Of a DNA stretch of 64,000 nt, positions 10,820-20,044 are shown in pieces. The notes beneath the pieces are model-generated. The model ran no database searches and had not been told where the DNA came from. It saw only the letters and a list, made by a program, of their open reading frames with translations. The stretch is from Silurus meridionalis (Eukaryota > Chordata > Actinopteri > Siluriformes > Siluridae), in NCBI RefSeq assembly GCF_014805685.1, contig NC_060896.1, positions 10,504,889 through 10,568,888 of the forward strand, read 5' to 3'. The position numbers and the translations under genes are program-made. Each line of letters begins with the position of its first letter. The first letter of the stretch is position 1.

Positions 10820-11204
10820 TGACGGATTGTAATGTGTTAGAAGACTGGAAAGATACATGGGAGCCAAACCATTTAGTGTTTTGTAGGTAAGTAGCAATAG
10901 TTTGTAGACGATTGGGGTTATATGGTCATATTATCTCGACCTTGTGAGAACTCTGGCTGCTTTTTTAGACAAACTGTAGCTTGTTTATTATGATGCAGGA
11001 CATCCACCTAGTAATGCATTACAATAGTACAGTCTGGAGGCCATGAATGCGTGGACGAGCTTCTCTGCATCAGAATATAGACAACATGTTTCTTAGCTTA
11101 GCAATATTTCTAAGGTAGAAGAAGGCTGTTTTTGTAACATGGTTGATGTGATTTTCAAAAAACAAGTTGCTGTCTAAAATAACTCTAATAATTTACTGTT
11201 GAAG
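10820..11204 (-). pseudogene. LINE reverse transcriptase C-terminal fragment (CR1/L2 superfamily)
   Basis: The minus strand reads LYYCNALLGGCP, KAARVLTRSR, YDHITPI and LLLTYKTLNGLAPMYLSSLL, broken by a few stops. These blocks form the conserved C-terminal region after the RT thumb in fish CR1/L2-type non-LTR retrotransposons. The fragment continues, beyond the Tc1 insertion, at 12798-13165 with the RT palm. No endonuclease or 3' tail is seen. It lies inside the DIRS relic, so it inserted after the DIRS copy was in place, or the two were brought together by rearrangement. Confidence 0.75.
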
Positions 11205-11206
11205 TA

Positions 11207-12795
11207 CAAACCCGATTCCAAAAAAGTTGGGACACTGTACAAATTGTGAATAAAAACAGAATGCAATGATGTGGAAGTTTCAAATTTCAATATAGATGGC
11301 ATATCAAACATAGATAAAATATCAAATGTCAACATAGATGACATATCAAATGTTTAAACTAAGAAAATGTATCATTTTATGGGGAAAATAAGTTGATTTA
11401 AAATTTTATGGCATCAACACATTTCAAAAAAGTTGGGACAAGGCCATGTTTACCACTGTGTGGCATCCCCTCTTCTTTTTAAAACAGTCTGCAAATGTCT
11501 GGTGACTGAGGAGACAAGTTGCTCGAATTTTGGAATAGGAATGTTGTCCCATTCTTGTCTAACACAGGCTTCTAGATTCTCAATTGCCTTATGTCTTCAT
11601 CTTCTTCATTTGGCGCATCTTCCTCTTTATGATGCGCCAAATGTCTTTTATAGGTGAAGGATCTGGACTGCAGGCTAGCCATTTCAGTACCCGGATCCTT
11701 CTTCTATGTAGCCATGATGTTGTAATTAATGCAGTATATGGTCTGGCATTGTCACCATTGTTGGAAAATGCAAGTTCTTCCCTGAGAAAGACGACGTCTG
11801 GATGGGATCATATGTTGTTCTAGAACTTGGATATACCTTTCAGCATTGATGGTGCCTTTCCAGATGTGTAAGCTGCCCATGCCACACGCACTCATGCAAC
11901 CCCATACCATTAGAGATGCAGGCTTCTGAACTGAGTGCTAATAACAACTTGGTATGTCCTTATCCTCTTTAGTCCGGATGACATGGCGTCCCATTTTTCC
12001 AAAAAAGAACTTAAAATTTTTATTCGTCTGACCACAGTCCATTTTAACTGAGCCTTGGCCCAGAGAAAACGCCTGCGTTTCTGGATCATATTTAGATATG
12101 GCTTCTTTTTTGGCCGGCGACAGCGAATGGCAAGGCGGATTGTGTTCACCGACAATGTTTTCTGGAAGTATTCCTGAACCCATTTTGTGATTTCCATTAC
12201 AGTAGCATTCCTGTATGTGATGCCGTGCCATCTAAGGGCACAAAGATCACAGGCATCCATAATGGTTTTCCGGCCTTGACCCTTACGCACAGAGATTGTT
12301 TCAGATTCTCTGAATCTTTGGATAATATTATGTACTGTAGATGATGATAACTTCAAACTCTTTGCAATTTTTCTCTGAGAAAATCCTTTCTGATATTGCT
12401 CCACTATTTTTCGCTGCAGCATTGGGGGAATTGGTGATCCTCTGCCCATCTTGACTTCTGAGAGACACTGCCACTCTGAGAGGCTATTTTTATACCCAAT
12501 CATTTTGCCAATTGACCTAATAAGTTGCAATTTGGTCCTCCAGCGGTTCCTTATATATAAATTTAACATTTCCTTATTGCTACCTGTCCCAACTTGTTTG
12601 CAATGTGTAGCTCTCATGAAATCCAAAATGAGCCAATATTTGGCATGACATTTCAAAATGTCTAATTTTCAACATTTGATATATTATCTATATTCTATTG
12701 TGAATAAAATATAAGTTTATGAGATTTGTAAATTATTGCATTTCTTTTTTATTCACAATTTGTACAGTGTCCCAACTTTTTTGGAATCGGGTTTG
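11207..12795 (-). mobile_element. Near full-length Tc1-like DNA transposon, 1589 bp
   Basis: Its ends are inverted repeats of about 50 bp starting CAAACCCGATTCC and containing GTTGGGACACTGTACAAATT. Each is flanked by TA (11205-11206 and 12796-12797), the expected target duplication. The interior encodes a Tc1-type transposase on the minus strand, damaged by frameshifts. The terminal repeats agree almost perfectly over at least 45 bp, so this is the youngest layer of the nested stack. It sits inside a LINE fragment that itself sits in the DIRS relic. Confidence 0.95.
11440..12450 (-). pseudogene. Tc1-like transposase with frameshifts and a substituted catalytic residue
   Basis: The start chosen is the Met at 12450 (MGRGSPIPPMLQRKIVEQY). 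An N-terminal helix-turn-helix follows (GFSQRKIAKSLKLSSSTVHN), then the GRKT-type second DNA-binding segment. The first catalytic block survives as WSDE near 12030 but is followed by a stop, and the frame shifts to FFFGKMGRHVIRTKEDKD. The second block (GDNARPY) survives at about 11748 out of frame. The third block reads SPDPSPIKDIWRI near 11655, with Lys where the catalytic Glu of the DD34E triad (PIEN) belongs. A conserved C-terminal end runs to about 11445. The enzyme would be inactive, though the element could still be moved in trans. Confidence 0.88.
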
Positions 12796-12797
12796 TA

Positions 12798-13165
12798 GTA
12801 GGTACAGTACATCCTTCTGAATGCAGGTTGAAATGCTGGAGCTTCTGTGTACTGGTTTTTGGGCCGATGAGCAAAATCTTTGTTTAATCAGAATATAATA
12901 ATAGAAAGTTATGAGTCATCCAGTCTTTTAATTCTTTAACACACTCAGTTATCCAAGCCTATTGAGCTGTATCATCTAGTTTCGATGAGATATAACACTC
13001 CTAAGGGAACCGTGTATATTGTGAAATGCAGGGGTCCTAGAACTGAACCCTGTGGTACCACATAATTAACTTGCGTTGACCTGGATAGCTCTCCATTTAA
13101 GTTTATAAAATGGTAACGATCAGACAGGTATGATTTAAACCAGCTTAATGTCTGTCTCTAAATGC
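12798..13165 (-). pseudogene. LINE reverse transcriptase palm fragment (CR1/L2 superfamily)
   Basis: Read on the minus strand from 13165 this gives [13 protein letters not shown], then [20 protein letters not shown]. The second is the highly conserved RT motif with [13 protein letters not shown] as its usual form. A degraded aspartate-box region follows. This is the upstream half of the LINE that continues at 11204-10820 once the Tc1 insertion is removed. The catalytic box is frameshifted, so the copy is dead. Confidence 0.78.
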
Positions 13166-13172
13166 TTTTTTT

Positions 13173-13328
13173 AGAAGCTAATGTCGCTACCATCACTTAC
13201 CCACTTCGTAGCTTCCTTGTTTACGTGATGTCGCCCGCTGATGACATCAAGACTTGCCTATTGGCCGGATTTTACACGTGATTCAGAGCGTGAACAACGC
13301 GAGGCTGTCCCAAAACATTTTGACGCAA
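13173..13328 (-). repeat. Right inverted terminal repeat of the DIRS relic
   Basis: Inverted copy of 8470-8616. Outside it, at 13331-13370, is TTGTTCCCTCAGGGAACTAG followed by a GGGTTACATA...TAACCC palindrome. Such sequences recur at fish DIRS termini, so the element probably runs to about 13370. Confidence 0.85.
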
Positions 13329-13776
13329 AGTCTTGTTCCCTCAGGGAACTAGGGTTACATACTTAACCCAGTGACTTTTGCATCAATTCAATTAACTTGC
13401 ACTAATAAGATATTTTAGCTAGTTTTCCCACCTTACTGCTTTGAGTTATAGATCTGAAAAAAGTTGTTTTCAAATCCCTGCTTTGTCATACTGTTGTGAT
13501 TGTTGTAGCATTTAGACTTCGTGTCCCAGGCATTTCTGTATGTAACATCTGGCACAGGTCATTTAGGTTTCATGTCCCAGGCATTCCTTTTAACCCTTGA
13601 CATCTGCATTTCAATCAAAGGATGAGCACCACGGCTTACACTTTTATTGGGGGTTTGTATACCACAGTGTCATACCCCCACCCCGGAAGACACGAAGCAG
13701 TACAAACCCTGACCTATCCAGCTGACTTCAAAGCAGCATTCAACTGATAACACAAGCCAGTCTCTATACCTTACAC

Positions 13777-13779
<3 letters not shown>

Positions 13780-13816
<37 letters not shown>
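13780..13816. repeat. (AC)n microsatellite
   Basis: AC array of about 37 bp between two diverged copies of a 70-bp duplicated unit. Confidence 0.95.
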
Positions 13817-13820
<4 letters not shown>

Positions 13821-13871
13821 GGCCTCTCTAGTTGACTTTACAGGGACCCTTAAACCAGTACGTCTGTTTGT

Positions 13872-13898
13872 GACACACACACAAAGACACACACAAAG

Positions 13899-13990
<92 letters not shown>
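13872..13990. repeat. Compound (CA)n-(AT)n microsatellite
   Basis: CA-rich segment with AAAG interruptions, followed by an uninterrupted AT array (about 13918-13990). The AT part is self-complementary and could extrude a cruciform. Confidence 0.97.
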
Positions 13991-13995
<5 letters not shown>

Positions 13996-14959
13996 CACAC
14001 ACCACAAGGGAGCATTCTTTTATTAATTGAATAATAAATAAAATGTCCCACATTACATGACATAAACATACATCGTGCATATATCTTCCTATGTAAATAA
14101 ACCAAGTGTTTAACTCTACCTCAACAATAGTTACACTCTAAAGGTTTATTAATGTACCTCCACATTAATGCTGTCTCCTTTCAAAGCCTGATGTCAAAGT
14201 TTATATAAAATTATCTACTTTTTGCTTTCCTAAAAAGGGTGCAGTAATATACCAGAATATAACATTGTATTAACAAAGTTATACCTTAAATACTGGTAAT
14301 GTTAACTGGTATGTTAATGTACCTCTGTTTCAATGCTGTCCTTGCTTTTCATGTTTAATATCAAAATGATCACAAAATTATCTGAAGGCCGGGGTCCCGA
14401 AGGCCCGGAGAGTCGGACGCTTAGAACAGCTCAGCAGCGACTCTTCAAGATGAGATTTTAAACCCTTTTAAAGATCTTCCGGCAAGCTTTACCTTTAAGA
14501 AAAGCAACTGCTCTGATCTTCAGAAAAACCTGGAGGAACATGTGACTCCCTCCTAACCGACTCTTCAAAGATTCCTTTGTCTACTGCATCCGGACTCTTG
14601 TGCAACAACCCAATGCAAGTAACCATTTTACCAACCAATTTAGATGCGTGTTTAAGTTTGAGCCCGTTTAAGGTGAATTTGAATTCTTTGATGATTTCTC
14701 ATTTAGGATGTGGTTAATTTTGACGATTAAGCTTGCCATTTCTTTCCTTTCTTTCTCTCTCTCTTTCCTTCTTTTGCCTTCTCTTCCTCCTTTTTCCTAA
14801 TTTTAACTTTTTGTTTATTTTTATTTTCTTTCTTTATTTTGTATGTTTGTGTAGTTAGTTTTATGCTGTGTTTGTCTCATTCATTAAACGCCGTATTTTC
14901 CATAAGTGATTGTCTCTGAGTGCCGCTCACATTTCAAGGTTCCTGCAACATTTGATCTG

Positions 14960-16490
14960 AACTACATGCTCTTTTAATTGTACGGTACAAAGTAAAGGGG
15001 GAGTCGTGTCTTTCTTGGCAGAGGAAAAACCTCTTTTATAGAATTAATACAATATTATACTGCTAGTAGACGATGTGTTATTTTATATTATGTAAGATAT
15101 TACATTTGTTTATTGCAAATATGTTTGCATTTGTTTTCAGTACAATCATTACTACTTTATTGGCAGCTGTGTTGCTAGTAAATTACTGTCATATTTTTAG
15201 ATTACAGGCATCCAGCATATTGTCTCACAGCTTGTTTTCGAGAACTGTGTTTATTATAACAGATGTTCTTCCCATCCTGAAAAGGCCTAAACCTAGCCCC
15301 AGAAATTTATGCAGTAGAAAAAGGGAAAAATCTCTTATTTTCTTCATCCTTTTGCAAGGAAAACAACTCTGATTTATGGACAGTATCCATGCCATAATTA
15401 TCCTGTCCCCTCCTCCTGATCAAAACAAACATGATGTTTACATCATAAACGCAGTGCCTGCATTTATGCTTTGCATCTGTTTGTGGAAAAATGTTAGATT
15501 TAGTTCTGATTATTTGCTATAAAACAGGATCTTGCCACTTGTCCAAAAGAGCGGGAATGGGGTAGTGTGATGTCTGCCCCAGAGAATACGTTTTTAATTT
15601 TAACATATAATGCTTCATGCTGAGGTTTTTTTCTCTTAGTGCATCATGCATTAAAAAGTTGTTACGTAAACCTAGCCTCCTGTTTATACTATTGTTATTT
15701 TCCAGTTAAAGATGCCCTTTATACAATGCAAAACTGTATAAAATAAGCAAGAGAAAGCCAACAAGATATATATAAACATATCTATCTTGTTGGCTGCCTC
15801 TTGCTTATAATATATTTTATACATTTTAATATTTCATCATATTTTTTTCCTGCCTGCTTAGAAAATCCTTACATGGAGAAACATGTTTATACACACTAAA
15901 TGAAATAAATGTTCTTTAATGCACAATAGGCAATCCCCCTGGCTTTGGGTCTTGGGTTGAGAATGAGAAGGAAGAGATCTCCTGCAGCTTACATTGCCAA
16001 AGGATATCATGTCAGACATCAACATATATCATCTTTATCTGTTTATGTTTTTCTTATTGTCAGTATCTGTGAAGGCTAATGAATTTAATGATGAGGATAA
16101 CAGGGGTATGGATCCAGAAGAAAATGAATAGGGAAAATCAGAAATATGCTAAATGAAATAACAGCATAATCTTGACTATTATATTGATAAGTTGGATGTG
16201 CTTTTGAACTTTAGGCAGACGGCAAAAAAATATTGTTACATAATCTTCAATCAATTTCTTTTGAATTTACTTATCTGCGATATTCCTGATCTTAGAGTTG
16301 AACTAGCTGGCATAAAAAAAAAAAAACACAGAAAAATATCTGATTATGACATGTTTCACAAACAGGAAATAAAATATGATTCATTTGACATTTGTGGAAG
16401 TTAATTATGGAAGCATAATGATGACTTTGTGGACCTTTAATAAGTAAGCATGCAGTGCAAAACAATGTCATTGTCATTCTCACATTCACA
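14960..16490. other. AT-rich DNA, no gene recognised
   Basis: No gene seen. The ORF at 15073-15372 has no domain or codon signal that persuades. A strong hairpin occupies 15735-15823 (separate entry). Confidence 0.4.
15735..15823. repeat. 89-nt inverted repeat (hairpin)
   Basis: Left arm TGTATAAAAT, AAGCAAGAG, GCCAACAAGATA; right arm TATCTTGTTGGC (one offset), CTCTTGCTTAT, ATTTTATACA in mirror order. Small bulges and a 7-8 nt asymmetric insertion break the right arm. It may be a small palindromic MITE, a structured RNA or chance; nothing flanking decides. Confidence 0.7.
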
Positions 16491-16494
16491 CAGT

Positions 16495-16598
<104 letters not shown>

Positions 16599-17194
16599 AA
16601 AGATAGATATATATGAACAAATTAAAATGTTTTACATTACATTTAATTTCAACCTAATCAAGAAAGAACAGCATAAATAAAGCAAATTAGGACCGCACAT
16701 GTAATGATTTCATTGTTACAGATATCTCATAGATAAGCAGGGGTATTGTTTACCTGATTTAAAAACTGTCTAGAAAAAAGTTTCATGCTGAACTTGAATG
16801 AAACATGGAATCTAATAAAAAAAATGTTTTGGGTATTGCTCATTGATCATTTTGTTCATTTGTTTATTCATTTTCAGCTTTATCTTATTAAAAGTTATTG
16901 TGGATTAAGTAAACTATTTCTTTATATTTTGGGAATTCTACCAGCTTAATTCATAATAAAAGATTGCATGTGGATACAAACAAAATATCTGCATTTTTTA
17001 TTTTTTGCATAGTCATAACTAGATTTTTTTTTTCTTTATAGAACATTCATTATGATATTACACTTTAAGAAAAATCAGTACACTGAAGGATATTGTTTTG
17101 GACATTTATACAATGTATAAGCCAGATTAAAGAAGAAAGTGGCCCATATATGTTATGTTTATTTTGAAGTCAAAATTATACAGGAAATTCGTCC

Positions 17195-17218
17195 TTTTTT
17201 TTTTTTTTTTTTTTTTTT
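17195..17218. repeat. Poly(T) tract
   Basis: 24 consecutive T residues upstream of the reversed LINE; no link to the LINE tail can be shown. Confidence 0.95.
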
Positions 17219-17267
17219 ACAAAATATTTTTTATTGATATTTCTTTTTTAAACACCTTTTACCCCAA

Positions 17268-17302
17268 TTCTTCTTCTTCTTCTTCTTCTTCTTCTTCTTC
17301 TT
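17268..17302 (-). repeat. (TTC)n array, 3' tail of the RTE-like LINE
   Basis: On the minus strand this is a (GAA)n array directly after the conserved LINE 3' end (CCTCTAATGGGAGAAGCC). A simple-repeat 3' tail in place of poly(A) is characteristic of RTE-type retrotransposons. Confidence 0.85.
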
Positions 17303-19058
17303 CTGGCTTCTCCCATTAGAGGTCACCACAGCGGATCAACTATCTCCATACCTACCTGTCCTCTACATCTGCCCAAACAAACTACCTGCATGTCTTCCCT
17401 CACCACATCCATAAAACTTTCCTCCTTCCTGGTGGCTCCAGCCTCAACATTCTCCTACCGATATACCCCATGTCCCTCCTCTGTACATGTCCAAACCATC
17501 TCAATCGGGCCTTTTAAAAATGTTCTACCTGTGCTGTCCCTAGTATAAACTCATTTCTAATCCTGTCCATCCTCGTCACTTCCAACAAAAATCTCAACAT
17601 CTTCAACTCTGCTACCAACAGCTCCACCTCCTGTCTTTTACCCAATGCCACTGTATCTAAACCATACAACATCCCAGGTCTCACCACAGTCCTATAAACT
17701 TTCCCTTTTACTCTTGCAGAGACTCTTTTATCACAAATCACTCCTGCTATCACTCTTCTTCACCCACTCCACCCTGCCTGCACTTCTTTTCTTTTTTTAA
17801 CACATTCTCCATTAATTTGCACTGTTGACCCCAGGTACCTGAACACCACCACCTTCTCCACCTCTTCTCCCTGCAACCGCACCACTCCACTGTCCTCTCG
17901 ATTATTCACACACATGTACTCTGTCTTACTCCAAATGGCTTTCATTCCCCTTCTCTCCAGCACGTACCTTTTTTCAACATGATCCCTACTCTCACCACAA
18001 ATCACAATATCATCCGCAAACATCATAGCCCATGGAGACTCCTGTCTGCCCTTGTCCGTCAACCTGTCCTTCACCACTGCAAACAGGAATGGGGTCGGAG
18101 CTGATCCTTGATTCAGTCCAACCTCCACCTTGAACCAGTCTGTTATTCCTACTGCACACTTCACTGCTGTCACACTCTCCTCATACATGTCCTGCACCAC
18201 CCTCACATACTTCTCTGACACACCTGACTTCCTCATATAATACCTTAACTCCTCCCTGTCGTACGCTTTCTCTAAATCAACAAACACAAATGCAACTCCT
18301 TCTGACCTTCTCTATACTTCTCCATCAACATTCTCAAAGCAAATAATGTGTCTGTGGTGCACTTCCTCAGCCTGAAACTATACTGTTGCTGACAGATGGT
18401 CACTTCTTCTTCAGTTACTGCAGATCGGTACCAGCACACTCCTTCTCCATTCCTCAGGCATCCTCTCACCTTCCAAAATCCTGTTAAACATTCTGGTTAA
18501 AAAACCCACTGTCATGTCCCTTAAACATCTCCATGCTTCCACCGGTATGTCATCTGGTCTAACTGACTTTCCACTCTTCATCCTCTTAATCACTGCTCTC
18601 ACTTCCTCTTTACTAATCCTTTCCACTTCTTGCTTCAAATCTCCACATCCTCTAACCTTCTCTCTCTCTTATTTTCCTCATTCATCAGCTGCTAAAAATA
18701 CTCTCTCCACCTTCTTAACACACTCTCCTCACTAGTCAGCACATTTCCATCTTCATCCTTTATTGCTCTAACTTGCAGCATCCTTCCCAGCTCGGTCCCT
18801 CTGCCTGGCCAATCAGTATAAATACTTTTCTCTTTCCTTAGTGTCCAACTTCTCATACAGCTCCTCATATGCCTTTTCCTTTCCCTCTCCACCTGCTGCC
18901 ACATCACCTTATACTCCTGCCTACTTTTTCTCATCACTCTGTCGATCCCAATTCTGTTTTGCCAACCTCTTTCTCCTTGTGCTCTCCTGCACTTCCTCAT
19001 TCCACCACCATGTCTCTTTTCCTTTCTATTTTCAAATGTCACACCAAGTACCTTTCTA
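17303..19058 (-). mobile_element. RTE-like non-LTR retrotransposon, 5'-truncated
   Basis: Minus-strand copy retaining the pre-RT region, RT, C-terminal domain and 3' UTR, with the simple-repeat tail at its left edge. The endonuclease is missing, the normal 5' truncation of target-primed reverse transcription. It is the only one of the four RTE-like copies here with a 3' end. A short internal deletion (about 18430-18445) removes the block between the LVP and EEVTICQQQ motifs. A SINE begins immediately beyond its 5' edge. Confidence 0.88.
17514..19042 (-). pseudogene. RTE-like LINE reverse transcriptase, several frameshifts
   Basis: In minus-strand order: a pre-RT segment (18692-19042); GKSVRPDDIPVEAW and MPEEWRRSVLVP (18411-18638); EEVTICQQQYSF and LFALRMLMEKYREGQ (18272-18469); [36 protein letters not shown] and the catalytic box MMFADDIVIC (17760-18287); and the C-terminal VKGKVYRTVVRPGMLYGL block (17514-17753). 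The RT copies the element's RNA into the genome at a nick. The FADD catalytic pair is intact, yet at least four frame breaks make the copy inactive. The motif wording matches the endonuclease-RT family abundant in fish; the RTE clade name is recalled, not computed. Confidence 0.85.
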
Positions 19059-19077
19059 TAAAATGAACAATATAAAT

Positions 19078-19245
19078 GGGTAGTGGTTTAGAATTTCTCA
19101 TCAGAAGGTCATGAATTCAAATCACCAACCTCTTAATCCCTAAACTGTTCAGTTGTACAAATCTAATAATTGTAAGTCATTCTGGATAAAGCGTCTGCTA
19201 AATTCAATAAATGTAAAACAAACAAACAAACAAATAAATAAATAA
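19078..19245 (+). mobile_element. SINE-like element with (AAAC)n/(AAAT)n tail
   Basis: The 3' part GTAAGTCATTCTGGATAAAG followed by CGTCTGCTAAAT is the conserved L2-related tail found on several fish SINEs. Upstream, GTGGTTTAG and GGTCATGAATTCAAATC resemble worn A- and B-box promoter sequences of a tRNA-derived head. A simple AAAC/AAAT repeat tail follows at about 19215-19242. It abuts the reversed LINE. Confidence 0.65.
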
Positions 19246-19796
19246 GCAGGGATAAATATTAACTTTTTTGTGATATGTTTTATGTATGAAAAATGCTAAA
19301 AAAACAAAAGAAAAATTGAGAAAAAAACACTATAAATAAACAAAAAATATTTTAACTTTGCCTTGAAGGGTTTTCCCATTTTTGAGGAAGGAGTAGATTC
19401 CAGCCAGGATATGCTTCCTTGCCAGACAGCTGTCATTTTCTTTAAGCTGCTGGTTGCAATGTGCCCCACAGATGGTCATGAATAACCATCAGTGCTTCTT
19501 ACCCTCTCTGTCTTATCCTCAGCATGCAGAAACTACTCCACCATACTATGATTTAGGCTCTCATTGATCCTACCATGAAATTCTCTTAATAAGAAAGTTA
19601 TCACAACTGAGAAATGGCTTATTTTGTATTTTAAACAGCCAACAATTAAACCAAACATAAAAAAACTTTAATTAATATTCATTTAAAGGCCTGTATAGTT
19701 CATTTGTTTGTATTCTACAAATCTGAGCATAAAAATGGGACTTCGAAACCCCCCACTCAGATGTTTTATTGCATAGATACTCTTTGCAAGAGGTTC

Positions 19797-19935
19797 TGCA
19801 AGTCAAGTCAAGTCAAGTAAAGAGGCTTTTATTGTCATTTCTACTATACACAGTGGTACACAGTACACAGTAAAAACGAGACAATGTTCCTCTGGAACCC
19901 TGGTGCTACACTAAACAACAACAAGCAACATACAG
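19797..19935 (-). repeat. Dispersed fish repeat with (TCAAG)n end
   Basis: Starts with four TCAAG units, then AGGCTTTTATTGTCATTTCT and CAGTGGTACACAGTACACAG. I recall this as a common dispersed sequence in fish; the pentamer array would be a 3' tail on the minus strand. No coding part remains. Confidence 0.5.
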
Positions 19936-19974
19936 TATGTACTGTATTTACAGAGAGGCTAACAGGACATTAGC

Positions 19975-20040
19975 ATGTCATTGGCTCTGTACATGTACCC
20001 TGCACAATGAAAATAAAGTTGAATCTAATCTAATCTAATT
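19975..20040 (+). mobile_element. L2/Maui-like LINE 3' tail
   Basis: CTGTACATGTACCCTGCACA, an AATAAAGTTG-type segment and a (AATCT)n tail. A second copy of the same tail lies at 39350-39412. The tail pairs by family with the LINE coding fragments at 35.0 and 51.9 kb, though it is not attached to them. Confidence 0.55.
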
Positions 20041-20044
20041 ATAA

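Larger units (their letters stand above)
8447..13370 (+). mobile_element. DIRS-type tyrosine-recombinase retrotransposon relic, nested with LINE and Tc1
   Basis: The region is bounded by long inverted repeats (8470-8616 against 13173-13328, with weaker extension outward to about 8447 and 13370). Between them lie DIRS-like reverse transcriptase (forward, about 9360-10015) and DIRS-like RNase H plus downstream linker (reverse, about 10018-10800). Inverted termini are a hallmark of DIRS1-group elements, which integrate by a tyrosine recombinase rather than a DDE integrase. No recombinase or methyltransferase domain is visible; that part is lost. The interior from about 10820 to 13165 is a LINE fragment split by a Tc1 transposon. 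The GC-rich DIRS portion stands out against the AT-rich background. Two head-to-head truncated copies would also explain the opposing strands and the inverted ends. Confidence 0.8.
13502..14950 (+). mobile_element. LTR-like block with internal duplications (tentative)
   Basis: The block opens TGTTGTAGC and closes CCTGCAACA, giving inverted TGTTG/CAACA ends. Near its right end it has ATTAAACGCC followed by a U5-like stretch (14884-14950). A matching target duplication is not evident. Three diverged tandem duplications occur inside: about 50 bp at 13509-13606 (CATTTAG...GTGTCCCAGGCATT), about 70 bp around 13708 and 13818 (CCCTG-CCT...GTTGACTT), and about 72 bp at 14147 and 14311 (TTAATGTACCTC...CAATGCTGTC...AAAATTATCT). 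It could instead be a composite of unrelated repeats. Confidence 0.35.

Noticed and set aside
13509..13606. Possible CRISPR-like spaced repeat
   Set aside because: Only two diverged 50-bp tandem units with no spacers; this is a eukaryotic tandem duplication.
13764..14105. ORF encoding long IY and CV runs
   Set aside because: Translation of the AT and CA arrays, not a gene. The same holds for ORFs over the arrays at 5063, 6852, 34309, 36184 and 42000.
15073..15372. 99-residue ORF
   Set aside because: Hydrophobic by AT-rich codon composition; no recognisable domain, start context or splice structure.
18514..19083. Forward ORFs over the LINE
   Set aside because: Antisense shadows of the minus-strand RTE-like RT.
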